From Leclercia adecarboxylata (GTDB lineage: Bacteria; Pseudomonadota; Gammaproteobacteria; Enterobacterales; Enterobacteriaceae): 64,000 nucleotides of DNA. The stretch is from positions 372,001 to 436,000 of the forward strand of contig NZ_CP035382.1 in the NCBI RefSeq assembly GCF_006874705.1, given 5' to 3'. Shown here one piece after another: positions 30,110 through 41,391 of the stretch. Under the pieces are notes generated by a model that saw nothing but the letters and a program-made list of their open reading frames with translations, was not told the origin of the DNA and made no database searches. Position numbers and translations under genes: made by a program. Within the stretch, counting starts at the first letter, position 1, and each line of letters starts with the position of its first letter.

Positions 30110-31447
30110 TTACCAGCGCGCTTTCAGCAGGTTCGGCTGAATACCATTGATTGAATGGGTATTGCTGAACGGCTGCTTGATGCCTGCTTCGAATTCTTCG
30201 CGGAAATATTTAATCGCGCTTTGCAGTGGCTCGACCGCACCTGGCGCATGCGCACAGAAGGTTTTACCTGGGCCCAGGAATCGACACAGTTGCTCAAGTG
30301 TCTCGATATCACCAGGCTGGCCTTCGCCACGCTCGATAGCACGCAGGATCTTCACGCTCCACGGGAGACCGTCACGGCACGGTGTACACCAGCCGCAGGA
30401 CTCACGGGCGAAGAACTCTTCCAGGTTACGCACCAGCGGTACCATGCCGATCTCGTGGTCGACGGCCATCGCCAGCGCCGTACCCAGACGGCTGCCTGCT
30501 TTACCAATGCTTTCGAATTCCATTGGCAGATCGAGGTGGGCTTCGGTCAGGAAGTCAGTCCCTGCCCCACCCGGCTGCCAGGCTTTGAATTTCAGACCAT
30601 CGCGCATGCCGCCGGCATAGTCTTCCAGAATTTCACGTGCGGTGGTGCCGAACGGCAGCTCCCAGACGCCAGGATTCTTCACGCGACCGGAGAAGCCCAT
30701 CAGCTTGGTACCGGCATCTTTGCTTGAAGAGATGCCCTGATACCACTCCACGCCGTTAGCGAGGATAGCCGGGACGTTACACAGGGTTTCGACGTTGTTT
30801 ACGCAGGTCGGTTTACCCCACACGCCGGAGCTTGCCGGGAACGGTGGCTTGGAACGCGGGTTCGCACGGCGACCTTCGAGGGAGTTAATCAGCGCGGTCT
30901 CTTCACCGCAGATATAACGCCCTGCACCGGTATGCACGAACAGTTCGAAGTCAAAACCGGTGCCGAGAATGTTTTTGCCAAGCAGGCCCGCTTCGGTGGC
31001 TTCGGCAATCGCGCGACGCAGGTTCTCTGCCGCTTCGATATACTCGCCGCGCAGGAAGATGTAGCCGCGGTAGGCTTTCAGCGCGAAGGCGGAGATCAGC
31101 ATGCCTTCCACCAGCAGGTGCGGCAGCTGCTCCATCAGCAGGCGGTCTTTATAGGTGCCCGGCTCCATTTCATCGGCGTTACACAGCAGGTAACGGATGT
31201 TCATGGATTCGTCTTTCGGCATCAGGCTCCACTTCAGACCGGTGGAAAAGCCTGCGCCGCCGCGCCCTTTCAGGCCAGCGTCTTTTACCGCATTAACAAT
31301 TTCATCCGGCGCCATACCGCTCAGGGCTTTACGCGCCCCGGCATAGCCGTTTTTGCTTTCGTATTCTTCAAGCCATACCGGCTGTTTGTCATCACGCAGA
31401 CGCCAGGTCAGCGGATGAGTCTCAGCAGTACGAATTACAGTTTTCAT
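30110..31447 (-). CDS. nuoF: NADH-quinone oxidoreductase subunit F (NADH/FMN)
   Basis: The NADH-binding flavoprotein subunit (445 residues). The FMN/NADH glycine-rich region is [20 protein letters not shown] (about 58-77), the second is [19 protein letters not shown], and the 4Fe-4S motif is [11 protein letters not shown] near 351. It works with NuoE and NuoG as the dehydrogenase module. It overlaps nuoE by four bases. Confidence 0.97.
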   Translation of the reverse strand: MKTVIRTAETHPLTWRLRDDKQPVWLEEYESKNGYAGARKALSGMAPDEIVNAVKDAGLKGRGGAGFSTGLKWSLMPKDESMNIRYLLCNADEMEPGTYKDRLLMEQLPHLLVEGMLISAFALKAYRGYIFLRGEYIEAAENLRRAIAEATEAGLLGKNILGTGFDFELFVHTGAGRYICGEETALINSLEGRRANPRSKPPFPASSGVWGKPTCVNNVETLCNVPAILANGVEWYQGISSSKDAGTKLMGFSGRVKNPGVWELPFGTTAREILEDYAGGMRDGLKFKAWQPGGAGTDFLTEAHLDLPMEFESIGKAGSRLGTALAMAVDHEIGMVPLVRNLEEFFARESCGWCTPCRDGLPWSVKILRAIERGEGQPGDIETLEQLCRFLGPGKTFCAHAPGAVEPLQSAIKYFREEFEAGIKQPFSNTHSINGIQPNLLKARW

Positions 31448-31944
31448 TTGTACTGCTCCAGCAGGTCAGGAATGGCTTCCGGCGTCAGATAGCTGTGAGT
31501 ATCCTCATCAATCATCATGGTCGGCCCCTTGTCGCAGTTACCCAGGCAGCAGGTTGGCAGCAGGGTAAAGCGCCCATCGAAGGTGGTCTGCCCTGGCTTG
31601 ATATCGAGTTTTTTCTCGATAGCGGCCTGGATGCCCTGATAACCGGTGATGTGACAAACGACGCTGTCACAGTAGCGGATCACATGGCGGCCCACTGGCT
31701 GACGGAAGATCTGGCTGTAGAACGTCGCCACGCCTTCTACGTCACTTGCCGGGATACCCAGCACTTTTGCGATCTCATAGATCGCCCCATCCGGCACCCA
31801 ACCACGCTGTTTCTGTACGATTTTCAGCGCTTCAATGGACGCCGCACGCGGGTCTTCGTAGTGGTGCATCTCGTGCTCAATAGCGGCACGCTCTGCTTCA
31901 CTCAGCTCAAAAGCCTCGGTTTGTGGTTGTTGATTCTCGTGCAT
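31444..31944 (-). CDS. nuoE: NADH-quinone oxidoreductase subunit E (2Fe-2S)
   Basis: A 166-residue thioredoxin-like 2Fe-2S subunit. Cluster ligands are visible as C in CDSVVCH (first pair) and in [12 protein letters not shown] (second pair). It accepts electrons from the flavin on NuoF. It lies two bases after nuoCD and overlaps nuoF by four. Confidence 0.96.
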   Translation of the reverse strand: MHENQQPQTEAFELSEAERAAIEHEMHHYEDPRAASIEALKIVQKQRGWVPDGAIYEIAKVLGIPASDVEGVATFYSQIFRQPVGRHVIRYCDSVVCHITGYQGIQAAIEKKLDIKPGQTTFDGRFTLLPTCCLGNCDKGPTMMIDEDTHSYLTPEAIPDLLEQYK

Positions 31945-31946
31945 AA

Positions 31947-33749
31947 TTAGCGGTCCACATCTGACATAACAAAATCGATACTACCCAGATACACAATCAG
32001 GTCGGAGACCAGACTGCCGCGAATGGCGGCCGGGATCTGCTGCAGGTGCGGGAAGCTTGGCGTACGTACACGGGTACGATAGCTCATGGTGCTGCCGTCG
32101 CTGGTCAGGTAGTAACTGTTGATACCCTTGGTCGCTTCGATCATCTGGAAGGATTCTTGCGCCGGCATGACCGGGCCCCAGGAAACCTGCAGGAAGTGCG
32201 TGATCAGGGTTTCGATATGCTGCAGCGTGCGCTCTTTCGGTGGCGGCGTGGTCAGCGGGTGATCCGCCTTGAACGGGCCTTCCGGCATGTTGTTGAGGCA
32301 CTGCTCAAGGATGCGCAGGCTCTGGCGCAGCTCTTCCACTTTCAGCATCACGCGGGTATAGCAGTCGGAAACACCGCCGCCAACCGGGACCTCAAAGTCG
32401 AAGTTCTCATAGCCAGAGTAAGGACGGGCTTTACGCACGTCGAAATCAATACCGGTGGCACGCAGACCTGCACCTGTTGTACCCCACTCCAGCGCCTCTT
32501 TCGCGCCATAGGCCGCAACGCCCTTAGAACGACCAATCAGAATGGTGTTACGCAGTGCGGCTTTCTCGTAGGAGGCCAGACGTTTCGGCATCCAGTCGAG
32601 GAATTCACGCAGCAAGCGGTCCCAGCCGCGCGGCAGATCGTGTGCCACACCGCCGATACGGAACCAGGCCGGGTGCATACGGAAACCGGTAATCGCTTCC
32701 ACCAGATCGTAAATTTTCTGACGATCGGTAAAGGCGAAGAAGACCGGGGTCATCGCGCCGACGTCCTGAATGAACGTGGAGATGTACAGCAGGTGGCTGT
32801 TAATACGGAACAGTTCTGACAGCATAACGCGAATCACGTTAACGCGATCCGGCGTGGTGATACCTGCCAGTTTCTCAACGGCCAGCACGTATGGCATTTC
32901 GTTTACGCAGCCGCCGAGGTACTCGATACGGTCGGTATACGGAATGTAGCTGTGCCAGGACTGACGCTCGCCCATCTTCTCAGCACCACGGTGGTGGTAG
33001 CCGATGTCAGGAACGCAGTCGACAATCTCTTCGCCATCAAGCTGAAGAATAATACGGAATGCACCGTGCGCAGACGGGTGGTTTGGACCGAGGTTGAGGA
33101 ACATGAAGTCCTCATTGTCGGTACCGCGTTTCATGCCCCAGTCTTCCGGCTTGAAGGTCAACGCTTCCATCTCCAGATCCTGTTTGGCTTTAGTCAGCTC
33201 AAACGGGTCGAATTCGGTGGCGCGCGCCGGGTAGTCTTTACGCAGCGGGTGACCGGTCCAGGTTGGCGGCATCATGATGCGCGTCAGGTGCGGGTGACCG
33301 TCGAAAGTCATGCCAAACATTTCCCAGGTCTCACGCTCATACCAGTTGGCGTTCGGGAAAAGTTTAGTGATGGTCGGCAGATGCATGTCGTTTTCAGACA
33401 ATGCCACCTTGAGCATGATATCCGTGTTGCGGTCTATTGAGATCAGGTGGTAGAAAACGGAAAAATCCGCAGCAGGGAGACCCTGGCGGTGAGTTCGCAG
33501 ACGTTCGTCCATGCCGTGTAAGTCAAACAGCATGACGTAAGGTTTAGGCAGTTTCTTGAGGAAATCAACCACTTCCAGTAACTGCTCACGCTTCACCCAA
33601 ACAACGGGTACCCCGGTGCGGGTGGCCTGAACAGTAAAGGCATCCGGCCCAAAACGGTTGCGCAGTTCGCCAATGACCGGGTCATCCAGATGATCCCGTG
33701 TTTGCCAGGCGGCGTCTTGCGCGGTTAAGTCGGTCATAGTGTTCACCAT
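31947..33749 (-). CDS. nuoC: NADH-quinone oxidoreductase fused subunits C and D
   Basis: A 600-residue fusion of NuoC (about 1-190, with the [16 protein letters not shown] and HPLRKDYPA signatures) and NuoD (about 210-600, the 49-kDa quinone-site subunit). NuoD has [16 protein letters not shown], the [12 protein letters not shown]is and the final DFVMSDVDR. The fusion is the normal state in enterobacteria and is also called nuoCD. It lies 89 bases after nuoB. An internal ATG five codons in (MTDLTAQ) could also serve as start. Confidence 0.96.
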   Translation of the reverse strand: MVNTMTDLTAQDAAWQTRDHLDDPVIGELRNRFGPDAFTVQATRTGVPVVWVKREQLLEVVDFLKKLPKPYVMLFDLHGMDERLRTHRQGLPAADFSVFYHLISIDRNTDIMLKVALSENDMHLPTITKLFPNANWYERETWEMFGMTFDGHPHLTRIMMPPTWTGHPLRKDYPARATEFDPFELTKAKQDLEMEALTFKPEDWGMKRGTDNEDFMFLNLGPNHPSAHGAFRIILQLDGEEIVDCVPDIGYHHRGAEKMGERQSWHSYIPYTDRIEYLGGCVNEMPYVLAVEKLAGITTPDRVNVIRVMLSELFRINSHLLYISTFIQDVGAMTPVFFAFTDRQKIYDLVEAITGFRMHPAWFRIGGVAHDLPRGWDRLLREFLDWMPKRLASYEKAALRNTILIGRSKGVAAYGAKEALEWGTTGAGLRATGIDFDVRKARPYSGYENFDFEVPVGGGVSDCYTRVMLKVEELRQSLRILEQCLNNMPEGPFKADHPLTTPPPKERTLQHIETLITHFLQVSWGPVMPAQESFQMIEATKGINSYYLTSDGSTMSYRTRVRTPSFPHLQQIPAAIRGSLVSDLIVYLGSIDFVMSDVDR

Positions 33750-33838
33750 TGCAAAAGGTCCGTGGTGACTGTCGGGCGTGGCTTCGCGCTATTTGAATAG
33801 TGATATGCGAAGGTTATCTCCATGCCCACAGGCGCAAA

Positions 33839-34513
33839 TTAAATTTCGTCTGGTGTACGCAGATTGGTCACTGCAATACGTTCGCCGCGTTTACGCTCGC
33901 GCTCGGACTGCATGTTAGCGCGGTAAACACCCTGGTCGCCCACAACCCAGGAGAGCGGACGGCGTTCTTTGCCAATCGACTCCTGCAACAGCATCAGCGC
34001 CTGCATGTAGGCTTCTGGACGCGGTGGACAGCCCGGGATGTAAACGTCCACCGGGATGAACTTATCTACACCTTGCACGACAGAATAAATGTCGTACATG
34101 CCGCCAGAGTTTGCACAAGCACCCATGGAGATAACCCATTTTGGCTCGAGCATCTGGTCGTACAGACGCTGAATGACCGGCGCCATTTTGGTAAAGCAGG
34201 TACCCGCCACCACCATCAGGTCAGCCTGACGCGGAGAGGCACGCAGTACTTCTGCACCAAAACGCGCAACGTCATGCACCGCAGTGAATGACGTCACCAT
34301 TTCAACGTAGCAGCAAGAAAGGCCAAAGTTATATGGCCAGATGGAGTTCTTACGACCCCAGTTGACCATATCGTGCATGGCATTTTCGAGCTTGCCCATG
34401 TACACGCTTTTGTTGACTTCTTGCTCCAGGGGGTCGGTTACGATCTCCTGCTTTTGCAGGGGGTAACGGTCATTCTCACCGTTAGGATCTATGCGGGTGA
34501 GCGTATAATCCAT
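33839..34513 (-). CDS. nuoB: NADH-quinone oxidoreductase subunit B (cluster N2)
   Basis: A 224-residue subunit that holds the terminal 4Fe-4S cluster N2 beside the quinone site. Ligands are the SCC pair in GLSCCYVEM, the Cys of [10 protein letters not shown] and that of [10 protein letters not shown]. It is four residues longer than the E. coli protein because of a small insertion near residue 45 (LENAMHDMV). It is 15 bases after nuoA. Confidence 0.97.
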   Translation of the reverse strand: MDYTLTRIDPNGENDRYPLQKQEIVTDPLEQEVNKSVYMGKLENAMHDMVNWGRKNSIWPYNFGLSCCYVEMVTSFTAVHDVARFGAEVLRASPRQADLMVVAGTCFTKMAPVIQRLYDQMLEPKWVISMGACANSGGMYDIYSVVQGVDKFIPVDVYIPGCPPRPEAYMQALMLLQESIGKERRPLSWVVGDQGVYRANMQSERERKRGERIAVTNLRTPDEI

Positions 34514-34528
34514 CTTATTGCCTCGCTG

Positions 34529-34969
34529 TTACTGCTGACGATTAGAGATACTGTTTTCCGGGTTGATACGTTCACGGCGTGAACGTGCAGGTGTCCAGTC
34601 CAGCGCGCCAATACGCACCAGATAAACCAGACCGGCCAGTAACACTAAAATGAAAATTGCGGCCTCGACAAAGCCTACCCAGCCACTCTCGCGAATGGAG
34701 GTCGACCATGCGAACAGGTAAAGCGCTTCCACGTCAAAGATGACGAAGAACATGGCCACCAGATAGAACTTGGCGGACAGGCGTAAACGCGCGGTCCCTA
34801 CCGAATCGATACCCGATTCAAATGGCGTGTTTTTGTGCCTTGCCCGGGCGCGACCGCCGAGGAACCAGCCGCCGACTAACATCAGGCAGCACAGGCCAAT
34901 GGCAACGATAAGAAAGATTGCGAATGCCCAGTGATGAGCGATGACTTCTGTGGATGTTGACATACTCAT
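34529..34969 (-). CDS. nuoA: NADH-quinone oxidoreductase subunit A
   Basis: A 146-residue membrane subunit with three helices and the conserved loop [36 protein letters not shown], of which the TM1-2 loop contacts the quinone channel. It is the first gene of the 13-gene nuo operon, so the main promoter lies in the region upstream (34970-35519). Confidence 0.97.
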   Translation of the reverse strand: MSMSTSTEVIAHHWAFAIFLIVAIGLCCLMLVGGWFLGGRARARHKNTPFESGIDSVGTARLRLSAKFYLVAMFFVIFDVEALYLFAWSTSIRESGWVGFVEAAIFILVLLAGLVYLVRIGALDWTPARSRRERINPENSISNRQQ

Positions 34970-35519
34970 TGCTTACTCATCAAAAGTGATACCTGTAAAC
35001 CCTGCTCTTTCTGGCAGATGGGCATCACATCGATTCATGGGGAGGAACAAATAACCGTACACTAACTGTCGAAAAATGAGACATAGACAGCAAAATGATG
35101 TGGTTTTTTACTCCTTTCTATAACCTTTTGTCAACTTTAACAAAAGTTTCTTCACATTAAATTACATCGTTCGAACTTCATTAACATTTAATGCCCTTTA
35201 CCCTCAAAAACTGTGAGGCGCGTTCCTGCGTAGGGGTGTTGAATCGAGTCCGTAATGAACTAACACAAAGATTACCCGTCTATTTTGACAGGATTTGCCG
35301 CTGATTCCTCCCCCCAAAGAGGAGTATTTTCTTGATCTGTGACACGCTTTTGTTAATTCAATCAAAAAAACGGCAACATCTTTGCTGCTTTTTTAACATG
35401 CCCATTGACATTGGAAAGAAGCGCGTGAGCGGGGTAGACAGGGGAGGATTAATGACTATCAAGTTGATAAAGAAGAGGATTGTAAAACACCTAAGGTAAA
35501 CTGCACCGATCCCAATGCA
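34970..35519 (-). promoter_or_regulatory. nuo operon upstream region
   Basis: No open frame of a believable gene is present in this AT-rich stretch upstream of nuoA. In E. coli the nuo operon has a long regulatory region with sites for ArcA, NarL, Fnr and IHF. I do not pick out individual sites with confidence here. It ends at the lrhA terminator. Confidence 0.6.
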
Positions 35520-35565
35520 AAAAAAGAACCACTTTGCTGGTCATCAGCCTCCGTGGTTCTTTTTT
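35520..35565 (-). terminator. Terminator of lrhA
   Basis: AAAAAAGAACCAC (35520-35532) pairs fully with GTGGTTCTTTTTT (35553-35565) across a 20-base loop. On the minus strand it follows lrhA by about 40 bases and ends in a run of T. Confidence 0.85.
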
Positions 35566-35603
35566 ACCGGGACGAATTTGTTATCAGATCATTAGAGATT
35601 CGT

Positions 35604-36542
35604 TTACTCGAAATCGCTCTCAATCACCAGGGAGTCATCCCCCCCTTCCGGAGTAACATTGTTGTACTGCCAGGGGTTGTCGTAGTTTTCCATCGCGTTA
35701 AAAATGGTCTGCGCCAGCTCATTGTTGCTGAGTGGGTTATGACACAGCATATACTCCGTATCCGGCAGGGCAGGCAAACCATCCGCTTTGCCTAGCACCC
35801 GTAAATCCGGGCTCATCATCTCAACCGGGCGTGCCGTCACGCCAAGCCCTGCTTTCACCGCTGCGCGAACCGCAGGCAGCGTGGAGGCCACATAGGCGAG
35901 TCGCCATGGCACATTGGCGGCGTTAAGCGTGGCCAGCACGATGTCGCGGAACGGGCTGGGATCGTCCAGCAGCACCAGCGGAACCGGCTCGCCGCGCTGC
36001 AGAGAAAATTCTGCGGCGCAGTACCAGTGCGTTGGCGATGTACGCAGCGTCAGGCTCTCAAACAGGCCGGTGCGGTGGGTTGTAACCACCAGATCGACCT
36101 CCTGCTCCTGCAGCATATCGACCATAAAGGCATTGCGTTTTACCCTGACGTCCAGCGCAAGCTTCGGATAAACCGAACTAATCCGATTAAGCAGGAACGG
36201 CAGAATGGTATCGGCCGATTCATCAGACGCGCCTAAGGTTAAGACTCCCTGCAGGTTACTAAACATTAATGATGTACATGCTTCATCATTGAAGCGCAGG
36301 ATTTTTCTGGCGTAACCCAGCAGCTGAATACCGTGTTCCGTTAACAGCTTATTGCGACCATGACGGGCAAAAAGCTCTTTACCCACCAGCTGCTCCAGTC
36401 GTTGCATCTGTTGACTGACCGCGGACTGGGTACGGCAAACTGCGGCCGCGGCAGCAGCAAAGGTGTTCAGATCGGCGACCGCCACAAAGGTTCTCAGCAG
36501 ATCGAGGTCGAGATTCAGTATCGGACGATTTGCATTAATCAT
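35604..36542 (-). CDS. lrhA: LysR-type regulator LrhA
   Basis: A 312-residue LysR-family regulator. The N-terminal winged helix (about 12-70: [24 protein letters not shown]) and the linker helix are clear, followed by the periplasmic-binding-like effector domain. In E. coli LrhA represses flhDC (motility) and type 1 fimbriae, and lowers RpoS. It is transcribed from the long region shared with alaA. The unusually complete Ala run in the HTH is also seen in E. coli. Confidence 0.95.
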   Translation of the reverse strand: MINANRPILNLDLDLLRTFVAVADLNTFAAAAAAVCRTQSAVSQQMQRLEQLVGKELFARHGRNKLLTEHGIQLLGYARKILRFNDEACTSLMFSNLQGVLTLGASDESADTILPFLLNRISSVYPKLALDVRVKRNAFMVDMLQEQEVDLVVTTHRTGLFESLTLRTSPTHWYCAAEFSLQRGEPVPLVLLDDPSPFRDIVLATLNAANVPWRLAYVASTLPAVRAAVKAGLGVTARPVEMMSPDLRVLGKADGLPALPDTEYMLCHNPLSNNELAQTIFNAMENYDNPWQYNNVTPEGGDDSLVIESDFE

Positions 36543-37489
36543 ATCTTTTCACTTACAGGTTGCTCGTACGGAGCTGCCCCGGGTTTAAGCTGTGTGCGTA
36601 AAAGTAATACAGTTCCTTCTGAACAAAATCCTCTGACGTCCCGGTCTGGCAGTGTGCCTGCATAATGTAATTGTGCTGGGTATATCAGTGGTCAGAAACA
36701 ACTTATCTGACGATATTTTTATTCTCAAAAGCGATCGAGATATATAGATGATTGTCGGATGATGTAAATTCCATTAAAGAAGATGCATTTCCAGCGTCAA
36801 CTTTATCGCAGTACAGGTTAAGCAGCAATGGTGTCACTTAACTTCTCAAGGCAGAGATAATTCTAACAATAACAATAAACTATTAAAGGTCCAGGCATCA
36901 AGACCTCTGGTGGCCTGTTATCTTTTATCGCTAAACCCGGTGACATCTTACCCTAAAACCTTTTTATTTATAAGCCTTATCGTGTTTCCAGGCATTTAAC
37001 CTGATTGATAACTCGCTAAACTAATTTTATTTATATTAACGAAAGTTGCGATTTCGCCTTTATTTGGAAATAACTAATAATTCAACCAGGACTTAATGAT
37101 TAATTATACTTAACATTAATTTCACACGGGCAACCTTTATATAAAGAGGCCGGACCGCAAACGCTACTCAATTTCATTCAGCTTTTACGAAATGTTCCTC
37201 AAGGAAACTGTAGCACTACCACCGTAAGCCTCTCAACATGCGGCTTTTTTACAGCGTAAAATCCATTTTAATATGCAACAACCAAAATAAATCACCAAAT
37301 AACAACATAAATATGGACCATAAAATGTAACCAAACCTATAAAACAGTTAAAAACTTCAACTTGGCTTTTCGGGCATGAACAAAATCTTCTTCTGCCGAC
37401 GCTTCAAAATTGGCCAAGCGAGGAGTACATTGTTTCGTGCTGACTTCCACGGCAGGAAGTAGCAATAACAGTGAAAAGGTTAAAGATTC
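36543..37489. promoter_or_regulatory. Long lrhA-alaA divergent regulatory region
   Basis: 947 AT-rich bases without a credible open frame separate the divergent lrhA and alaA. E. coli lrhA has a long untranslated leader, so part of this is probably lrhA 5' UTR. Contents seen: the palindrome CTTTATATAAAG at 37135-37146; a small terminator-like hairpin on the plus strand at 37226-37250; and a stem ACTTCC (37443-37448) / GGAAGT (37455-37460) about 30 bases before alaA. Confidence 0.6.
37226..37250 (+). terminator. Candidate attenuator or sRNA terminator in the lrhA-alaA gap
   Basis: AAGCC (37226-37230) pairs with GGCTT (37242-37246) over an 11-base loop, followed by further T to 37250. The stem is only five pairs, so it is weak. 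It could end a short plus-strand transcript upstream of alaA. Confidence 0.35.
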
Positions 37490-38704
37490 ATGTCACCCAT
37501 CGAAAAATCCAGCAAGTTAGATAACGTTTGTTACGACATTCGTGGCCCGGTTCTTAAAGAGGCAAAGCGTCTCGAAGAAGAAGGTAATAAAGTACTTAAG
37601 CTCAATATCGGCAACCCGGCGCCATTTGGTTTTGATGCACCGGATGAAATTCTGGTTGATGTGATCCGCAACCTGCCGACGGCGCAAGGCTACAGCGACT
37701 CCAAAGGTCTCTACTCTGCCCGTAAAGCCATCATGCAGCACTATCAGGCGCAGGGCATGCGCGATGTGACCGTCGAAGATATCTATATTGGTAACGGTGT
37801 TTCCGAACTGATCGTCCAGGCGATGCAGGCCCTGCTGAACAGCGGTGACGAAATGCTGGTTCCAGCCCCGGATTACCCGCTCTGGACGGCAGCAGTATCG
37901 CTCTCCAGCGGTAAAGCGGTGCATTATCTGTGTGATGAATCGGCTGACTGGTTCCCGGATCTGGATGACATTCGCGCCAAAATTACGCCGCGCACCCGCG
38001 GGATCGTCATCATCAACCCGAACAACCCGACCGGTGCCGTCTATTCTAAAGAACTGCTGCTGGAGATTGTCGAGCTGGCCCGCCAGCATAATCTGATCAT
38101 CTTCGCGGACGAGATCTACGACAAAATTCTGTACGACGCGGCGCAGCACCACTCCATTGCCGCGCTGGCGCCGGATCTGCTGACCGTCACCTTTAACGGC
38201 CTGTCGAAAACCTACCGTGTTGCCGGTTTCCGTCAGGGCTGGATGGTGCTGAACGGGCCGAAAAAACACGCCAAAGGCTATATCGAAGGTCTGGAGATGC
38301 TGGCCTCGATGCGTCTGTGCGCCAACGTACCGGCTCAGCACGCGATCCAGACGGCGCTGGGCGGCTATCAGAGCATCAGTGAATTTATCGTGCCTGGTGG
38401 GCGTCTGTACGAGCAGCGTCAGCGCGCCTGGGAGCTGATTAACGATATTCCGGGCGTCTCCTGCGTGAAGCCAAACGGCGCGCTCTATATGTTCCCCAAA
38501 ATCGATATCAAACGCTTCAACATCTTTGACGACCAGAAGATGGTGCTCGACTTCCTGCTGCAGGAAAAAGTGTTGCTGGTACAGGGTACCGCTTTTAACT
38601 GGCCGTGGCCGGACCATGTGCGCATCGTTACGCTGCCGCGTGAGGATGAGCTGGAGATGGCCATCAGCCGCTTCGGGCGTTTCCTCGGCGGATACCATCA
38701 GTAA
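37490..38704 (+). CDS. alaA: Glutamate-pyruvate aminotransferase AlaA
   Basis: A 404-residue PLP-dependent aminotransferase (fold type I), the main alanine-forming transaminase of E. coli, using glutamate and pyruvate. The PLP Lys240 lies in NGLSKTYRVAGFRQGW. NPNNPTGAVYSKE and the Asp/Tyr in FADEIYDKILYD are also in place. In E. coli it is Lrp-regulated. A perfect hairpin (38714-38734) follows the stop. Confidence 0.95.
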   Translation: MSPIEKSSKLDNVCYDIRGPVLKEAKRLEEEGNKVLKLNIGNPAPFGFDAPDEILVDVIRNLPTAQGYSDSKGLYSARKAIMQHYQAQGMRDVTVEDIYIGNGVSELIVQAMQALLNSGDEMLVPAPDYPLWTAAVSLSSGKAVHYLCDESADWFPDLDDIRAKITPRTRGIVIINPNNPTGAVYSKELLLEIVELARQHNLIIFADEIYDKILYDAAQHHSIAALAPDLLTVTFNGLSKTYRVAGFRQGWMVLNGPKKHAKGYIEGLEMLASMRLCANVPAQHAIQTALGGYQSISEFIVPGGRLYEQRQRAWELINDIPGVSCVKPNGALYMFPKIDIKRFNIFDDQKMVLDFLLQEKVLLVQGTAFNWPWPDHVRIVTLPREDELEMAISRFGRFLGGYHQ

Positions 38705-38713
38705 TAACACCTT

Positions 38714-38734
38714 CGGGCTGCCACTGGCAGCCCG
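38714..38734 (+). terminator. Hairpin after alaA
   Basis: CGGGCTGCCA (38714-38723) and TGGCAGCCCG (38725-38734) form a strong stem around a single centre base. It is followed by ATTTGC only, so it may stabilise the mRNA end or terminate weakly before yfbR. Confidence 0.5.
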
Positions 38735-38799
38735 ATTTGCATCTCACCGCCCCTCCCCTCACAATGAAACCTGTCGCAGTGCAAGACAAAAGGTAACTT

Positions 38800-39399
38800 A
38801 TGAGTCAGAGTCATTTTTTCGCCCATCTTTCCCGTCTGAAACTGATTAACCGCTGGCCGCTGATGCGTAACGTCCGCACCGAGAACGTCTCCGAGCACAG
38901 CCTGCAGGTTGCCATGGTCGCCCACGCGCTGGCCGCCATCAAGAACCGCAAGTTCAACGGCCAGGTCAATGCCGAACGTATCGCCCTGCTGTCGATGTAC
39001 CATGATGCCTCCGAAGTGCTGACAGGCGATCTGCCGACGCCGGTGAAGTACTTCAATTCGCAAATCGCCCAGGAGTACAAAGCGATCGAGAAAATCGCCC
39101 AGCAAAAACTGGTCGATATGGTGCCGGATGAGCTGCGGGATATCTTCGAGCCGCTGATTGACGAGCAGAGCTACAGCGAAGAGGAGCGATCGATCGTCAA
39201 GCAGGCCGACGCGCTCTGCGCCTACCTGAAGTGTCTGGAAGAGTTGTCTGCCGGTAATCACGAATTTTTACTGGCGAAAACCCGGCTGGAAAAGACGCTC
39301 GAGGCGCGCCGTAGCCAGGAGATGGATTACTTTATGGAAGTCTTTGTCCCGAGCTTCCAGCTGTCGCTGGATGAGATCAGCCAGGATTCCCCCTTGTGA
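38800..39399 (+). CDS. yfbR: 5'-Deoxynucleotidase YfbR
   Basis: A 199-residue HD-domain phosphohydrolase that removes phosphate from deoxyribonucleoside 5'-monophosphates. The metal residues His33 (SEHSLQV), His68-Asp69 (MYHDASE) and the late Asp in KQADALCAY are present. AAGGTAACTT precedes the start. In E. coli it acts in dUMP/dTMP salvage. Confidence 0.95.
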   Translation: MSQSHFFAHLSRLKLINRWPLMRNVRTENVSEHSLQVAMVAHALAAIKNRKFNGQVNAERIALLSMYHDASEVLTGDLPTPVKYFNSQIAQEYKAIEKIAQQKLVDMVPDELRDIFEPLIDEQSYSEEERSIVKQADALCAYLKCLEELSAGNHEFLLAKTRLEKTLEARRSQEMDYFMEVFVPSFQLSLDEISQDSPL

Positions 39400-39406
39400 G
39401 TTTTTT

Positions 39407-39476
39407 GCCGGGTGGCGGCTGCGCCTTACCCGGCCTACCAAACCGTAGGCCCGGCAAGCGTAGCGCCGCCGGGCAA
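39407..39476. repeat. REP/BIME repeat
   Basis: Inverted REP pair, GCCGGGTGGCGGCTGCGCC... and ...GTAGCGCCGCCGGGC, between the convergent yfbR and yfbS stops. It is a near copy of the element at 19921. Confidence 0.88.
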
Positions 39477-39481
39477 AACTG

Positions 39482-41314
39482 TCAGAACGGGAACAAGACC
39501 GGGATCATCACCACGCACACCACCATCACCAGGATCGTGAAGGGCACGCCGAGCTTCACGAAGTCGCTGAAGCTGTATTTACCCGGCCCAAGCACCAGGG
39601 TATTCACCGGTGACGAGACTGGAGTCATAAAGGCGGCGGAGGCGGCCATCGCCACCATCATCGCAAACGGATAAGGCGATACGCCCATCGATTTCGCCAT
39701 CGCCAGCGCAATAGGCGCCATGAGTACGGCGGTCGCGGTGTTGGAGATAAAAAGCCCGATAGTGGCGCACATGATAAACAGGCACATCAGCATCATATAG
39801 GGGCCATAGCCGCCCCCCAGTTCCATCAGCCCTTTCACCACCAGATCCACACCGCCGGTTTTTTGCAGCGCCAGCGCGAAGGGCATCATGCCGACAATTA
39901 AAATGATGCTCGGCCAGTGGATCGCTTTGTAAGCGCTTTCAGCGTCAATGCAGCGGAATTTGCCCATCAGCAGACAGGCAACGATCGCCGCCACCGGGTT
40001 CGGGATCTCGTCGGTCAGCATCAGGGCGACCATCAGCACCAGACAAAAAATGGCGTGCGGCGCCTGGCTGTGGGCGGGAGAGGCATCGCTGACCTCGATG
40101 GGTAAGTTCAGCACCACAAAGTCACGGCCTCGCTGGCCCAGCTGGGTGATCAGCTTCCAGTTGCCCACCACCAGGAAGATATCCCCCAGCTCCAGAGGTT
40201 CGTCCACCACCGAACCGTCCATCGCCACGCCGTCGCGTTTTAAGCCCACCACGTTTAAACCGTAACGGGTACGAAAACCGATTTCGCGGATGGTTTTGCC
40301 GAGCAGCTCCGACTCGGGGATCAGCGACACTTCCGCCATCCCCACGTCCAGCGCCTGATCGGAAAAATACTCGCCGCGCAGAACCATCGGCTCCAGCAGC
40401 TGTTCGCTGCAAAAGTCGCGCAGGTCGACATCCGCCGAGGACATATCGATCAGCAGCACGTCCCGGGCGCGGAACTCCGATACGCCGTTAACGTTAACGA
40501 TGACCCGGCGAAAACGGCGCCAGCGCTCCACACCGATAACGTTGGCGCCGTAACGTTCACGAAGTTTCAGATCGTCCAGACGCTGCCCGATCAGCGGTGA
40601 GCCCGGACGGATCGCCAGGCGGCGGGCCCGTCCGGTGAGACGATACTCTTTGATCAGATCGCGGAAGGTACGGCGCTTCCAGCCGTCGCGGGGTTTATCT
40701 TGCTTATCGCTCTTCAGGGCAAAGCGGGTCAGCAACATATAAACAATACCGAGCACCAGGATCACCAGCCCCAGCGGCGTGACGCTAAAGAAGCCGAAGC
40801 CTTCCAGGCCCTCACGCAGCAGTTCACTGTTAACCACCAGGTTCGGCGGCGTCGCCACCAGCGTCATCATGCCGCTGATCAGCCCGGCGAAGCTGAGCGG
40901 CATCATCAGGCGCGAGGGCGAGATCTGCATGCGCATCGAGACGCTCAGCACCACCGGAATAAAGATCGCCACCACCCCGGTGGAGCTCATAAATGCCCCC
41001 AGCCCGGCAACGGTGAGCATTAAAAAGACCAGCATTTTGGTTTCGCTGTTGCCCGCCACGCTGACCAGCCAGGAGCCCATACTGGTCGCCACGCCGGTAC
41101 GCACCAGGCCGTCGCCGATAATAAACAGGGCGGCAATCAGGATAACGTTGGGATCGCTAAAGCCTGAAAAGGCTTCCGGGAGGGTTAAGGTGCCGCTGAG
41201 CACAAAGGCCACAATCACCAGCAGGGCCACGGCATCCATGCGGACTTTGCCGGTCGCAAACAGAATAATCGCGATAAGGAGCAGGCTTAAGACCCAAATA
41301 AGTTCACCGTTCAA
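39482..41314 (-). CDS. yfbS: SLC13-family anion transporter with RCK_C domains
   Basis: A 610-residue inner-membrane protein of the divalent anion:Na+ symporter group. Hydrophobic segments cover about 1-190 and 395-610. Between them lies a soluble pair of RCK_C (TrkA-C) domains at about 205-370, each with a [12 protein letters not shown] or [17 protein letters not shown] motif. The substrate is not known; sulfate or dicarboxylates are family guesses. Confidence 0.9.
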   Translation of the reverse strand: MNGELIWVLSLLLIAIILFATGKVRMDAVALLVIVAFVLSGTLTLPEAFSGFSDPNVILIAALFIIGDGLVRTGVATSMGSWLVSVAGNSETKMLVFLMLTVAGLGAFMSSTGVVAIFIPVVLSVSMRMQISPSRLMMPLSFAGLISGMMTLVATPPNLVVNSELLREGLEGFGFFSVTPLGLVILVLGIVYMLLTRFALKSDKQDKPRDGWKRRTFRDLIKEYRLTGRARRLAIRPGSPLIGQRLDDLKLRERYGANVIGVERWRRFRRVIVNVNGVSEFRARDVLLIDMSSADVDLRDFCSEQLLEPMVLRGEYFSDQALDVGMAEVSLIPESELLGKTIREIGFRTRYGLNVVGLKRDGVAMDGSVVDEPLELGDIFLVVGNWKLITQLGQRGRDFVVLNLPIEVSDASPAHSQAPHAIFCLVLMVALMLTDEIPNPVAAIVACLLMGKFRCIDAESAYKAIHWPSIILIVGMMPFALALQKTGGVDLVVKGLMELGGGYGPYMMLMCLFIMCATIGLFISNTATAVLMAPIALAMAKSMGVSPYPFAMMVAMAASAAFMTPVSSPVNTLVLGPGKYSFSDFVKLGVPFTILVMVVCVVMIPVLFPF

Positions 41315-41354
41315 AACAGATCCTTGTCAGAAGAGAGTGAAGCCGATAGTGCCA

Positions 41355-41381
41355 TAAAAAAGCCCCAACAATGTGGGGCTA
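41355..41381 (-). terminator. Terminator of hxpA
   Basis: AGCCCCA (41361-41367) and TGGGGCT (41374-41380) form a seven-pair stem. On the minus strand it is followed by a T run (the A run at 41356-41360). It lies shortly after the hxpA stop and separates it from yfbS. Confidence 0.88.
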
Positions 41382-41391
41382 TATCATGGGA

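Noticed and set aside
34970..35519. A hidden small gene in the nuo upstream region
   Set aside because: Short frames are present, but none has a ribosome-binding site with a believable composition.
37517..38710. Minus-strand open frame of about 400 codons opposite alaA
   Set aside because: It is the shadow of a clear PLP aminotransferase, with no domain or ribosome-binding site.
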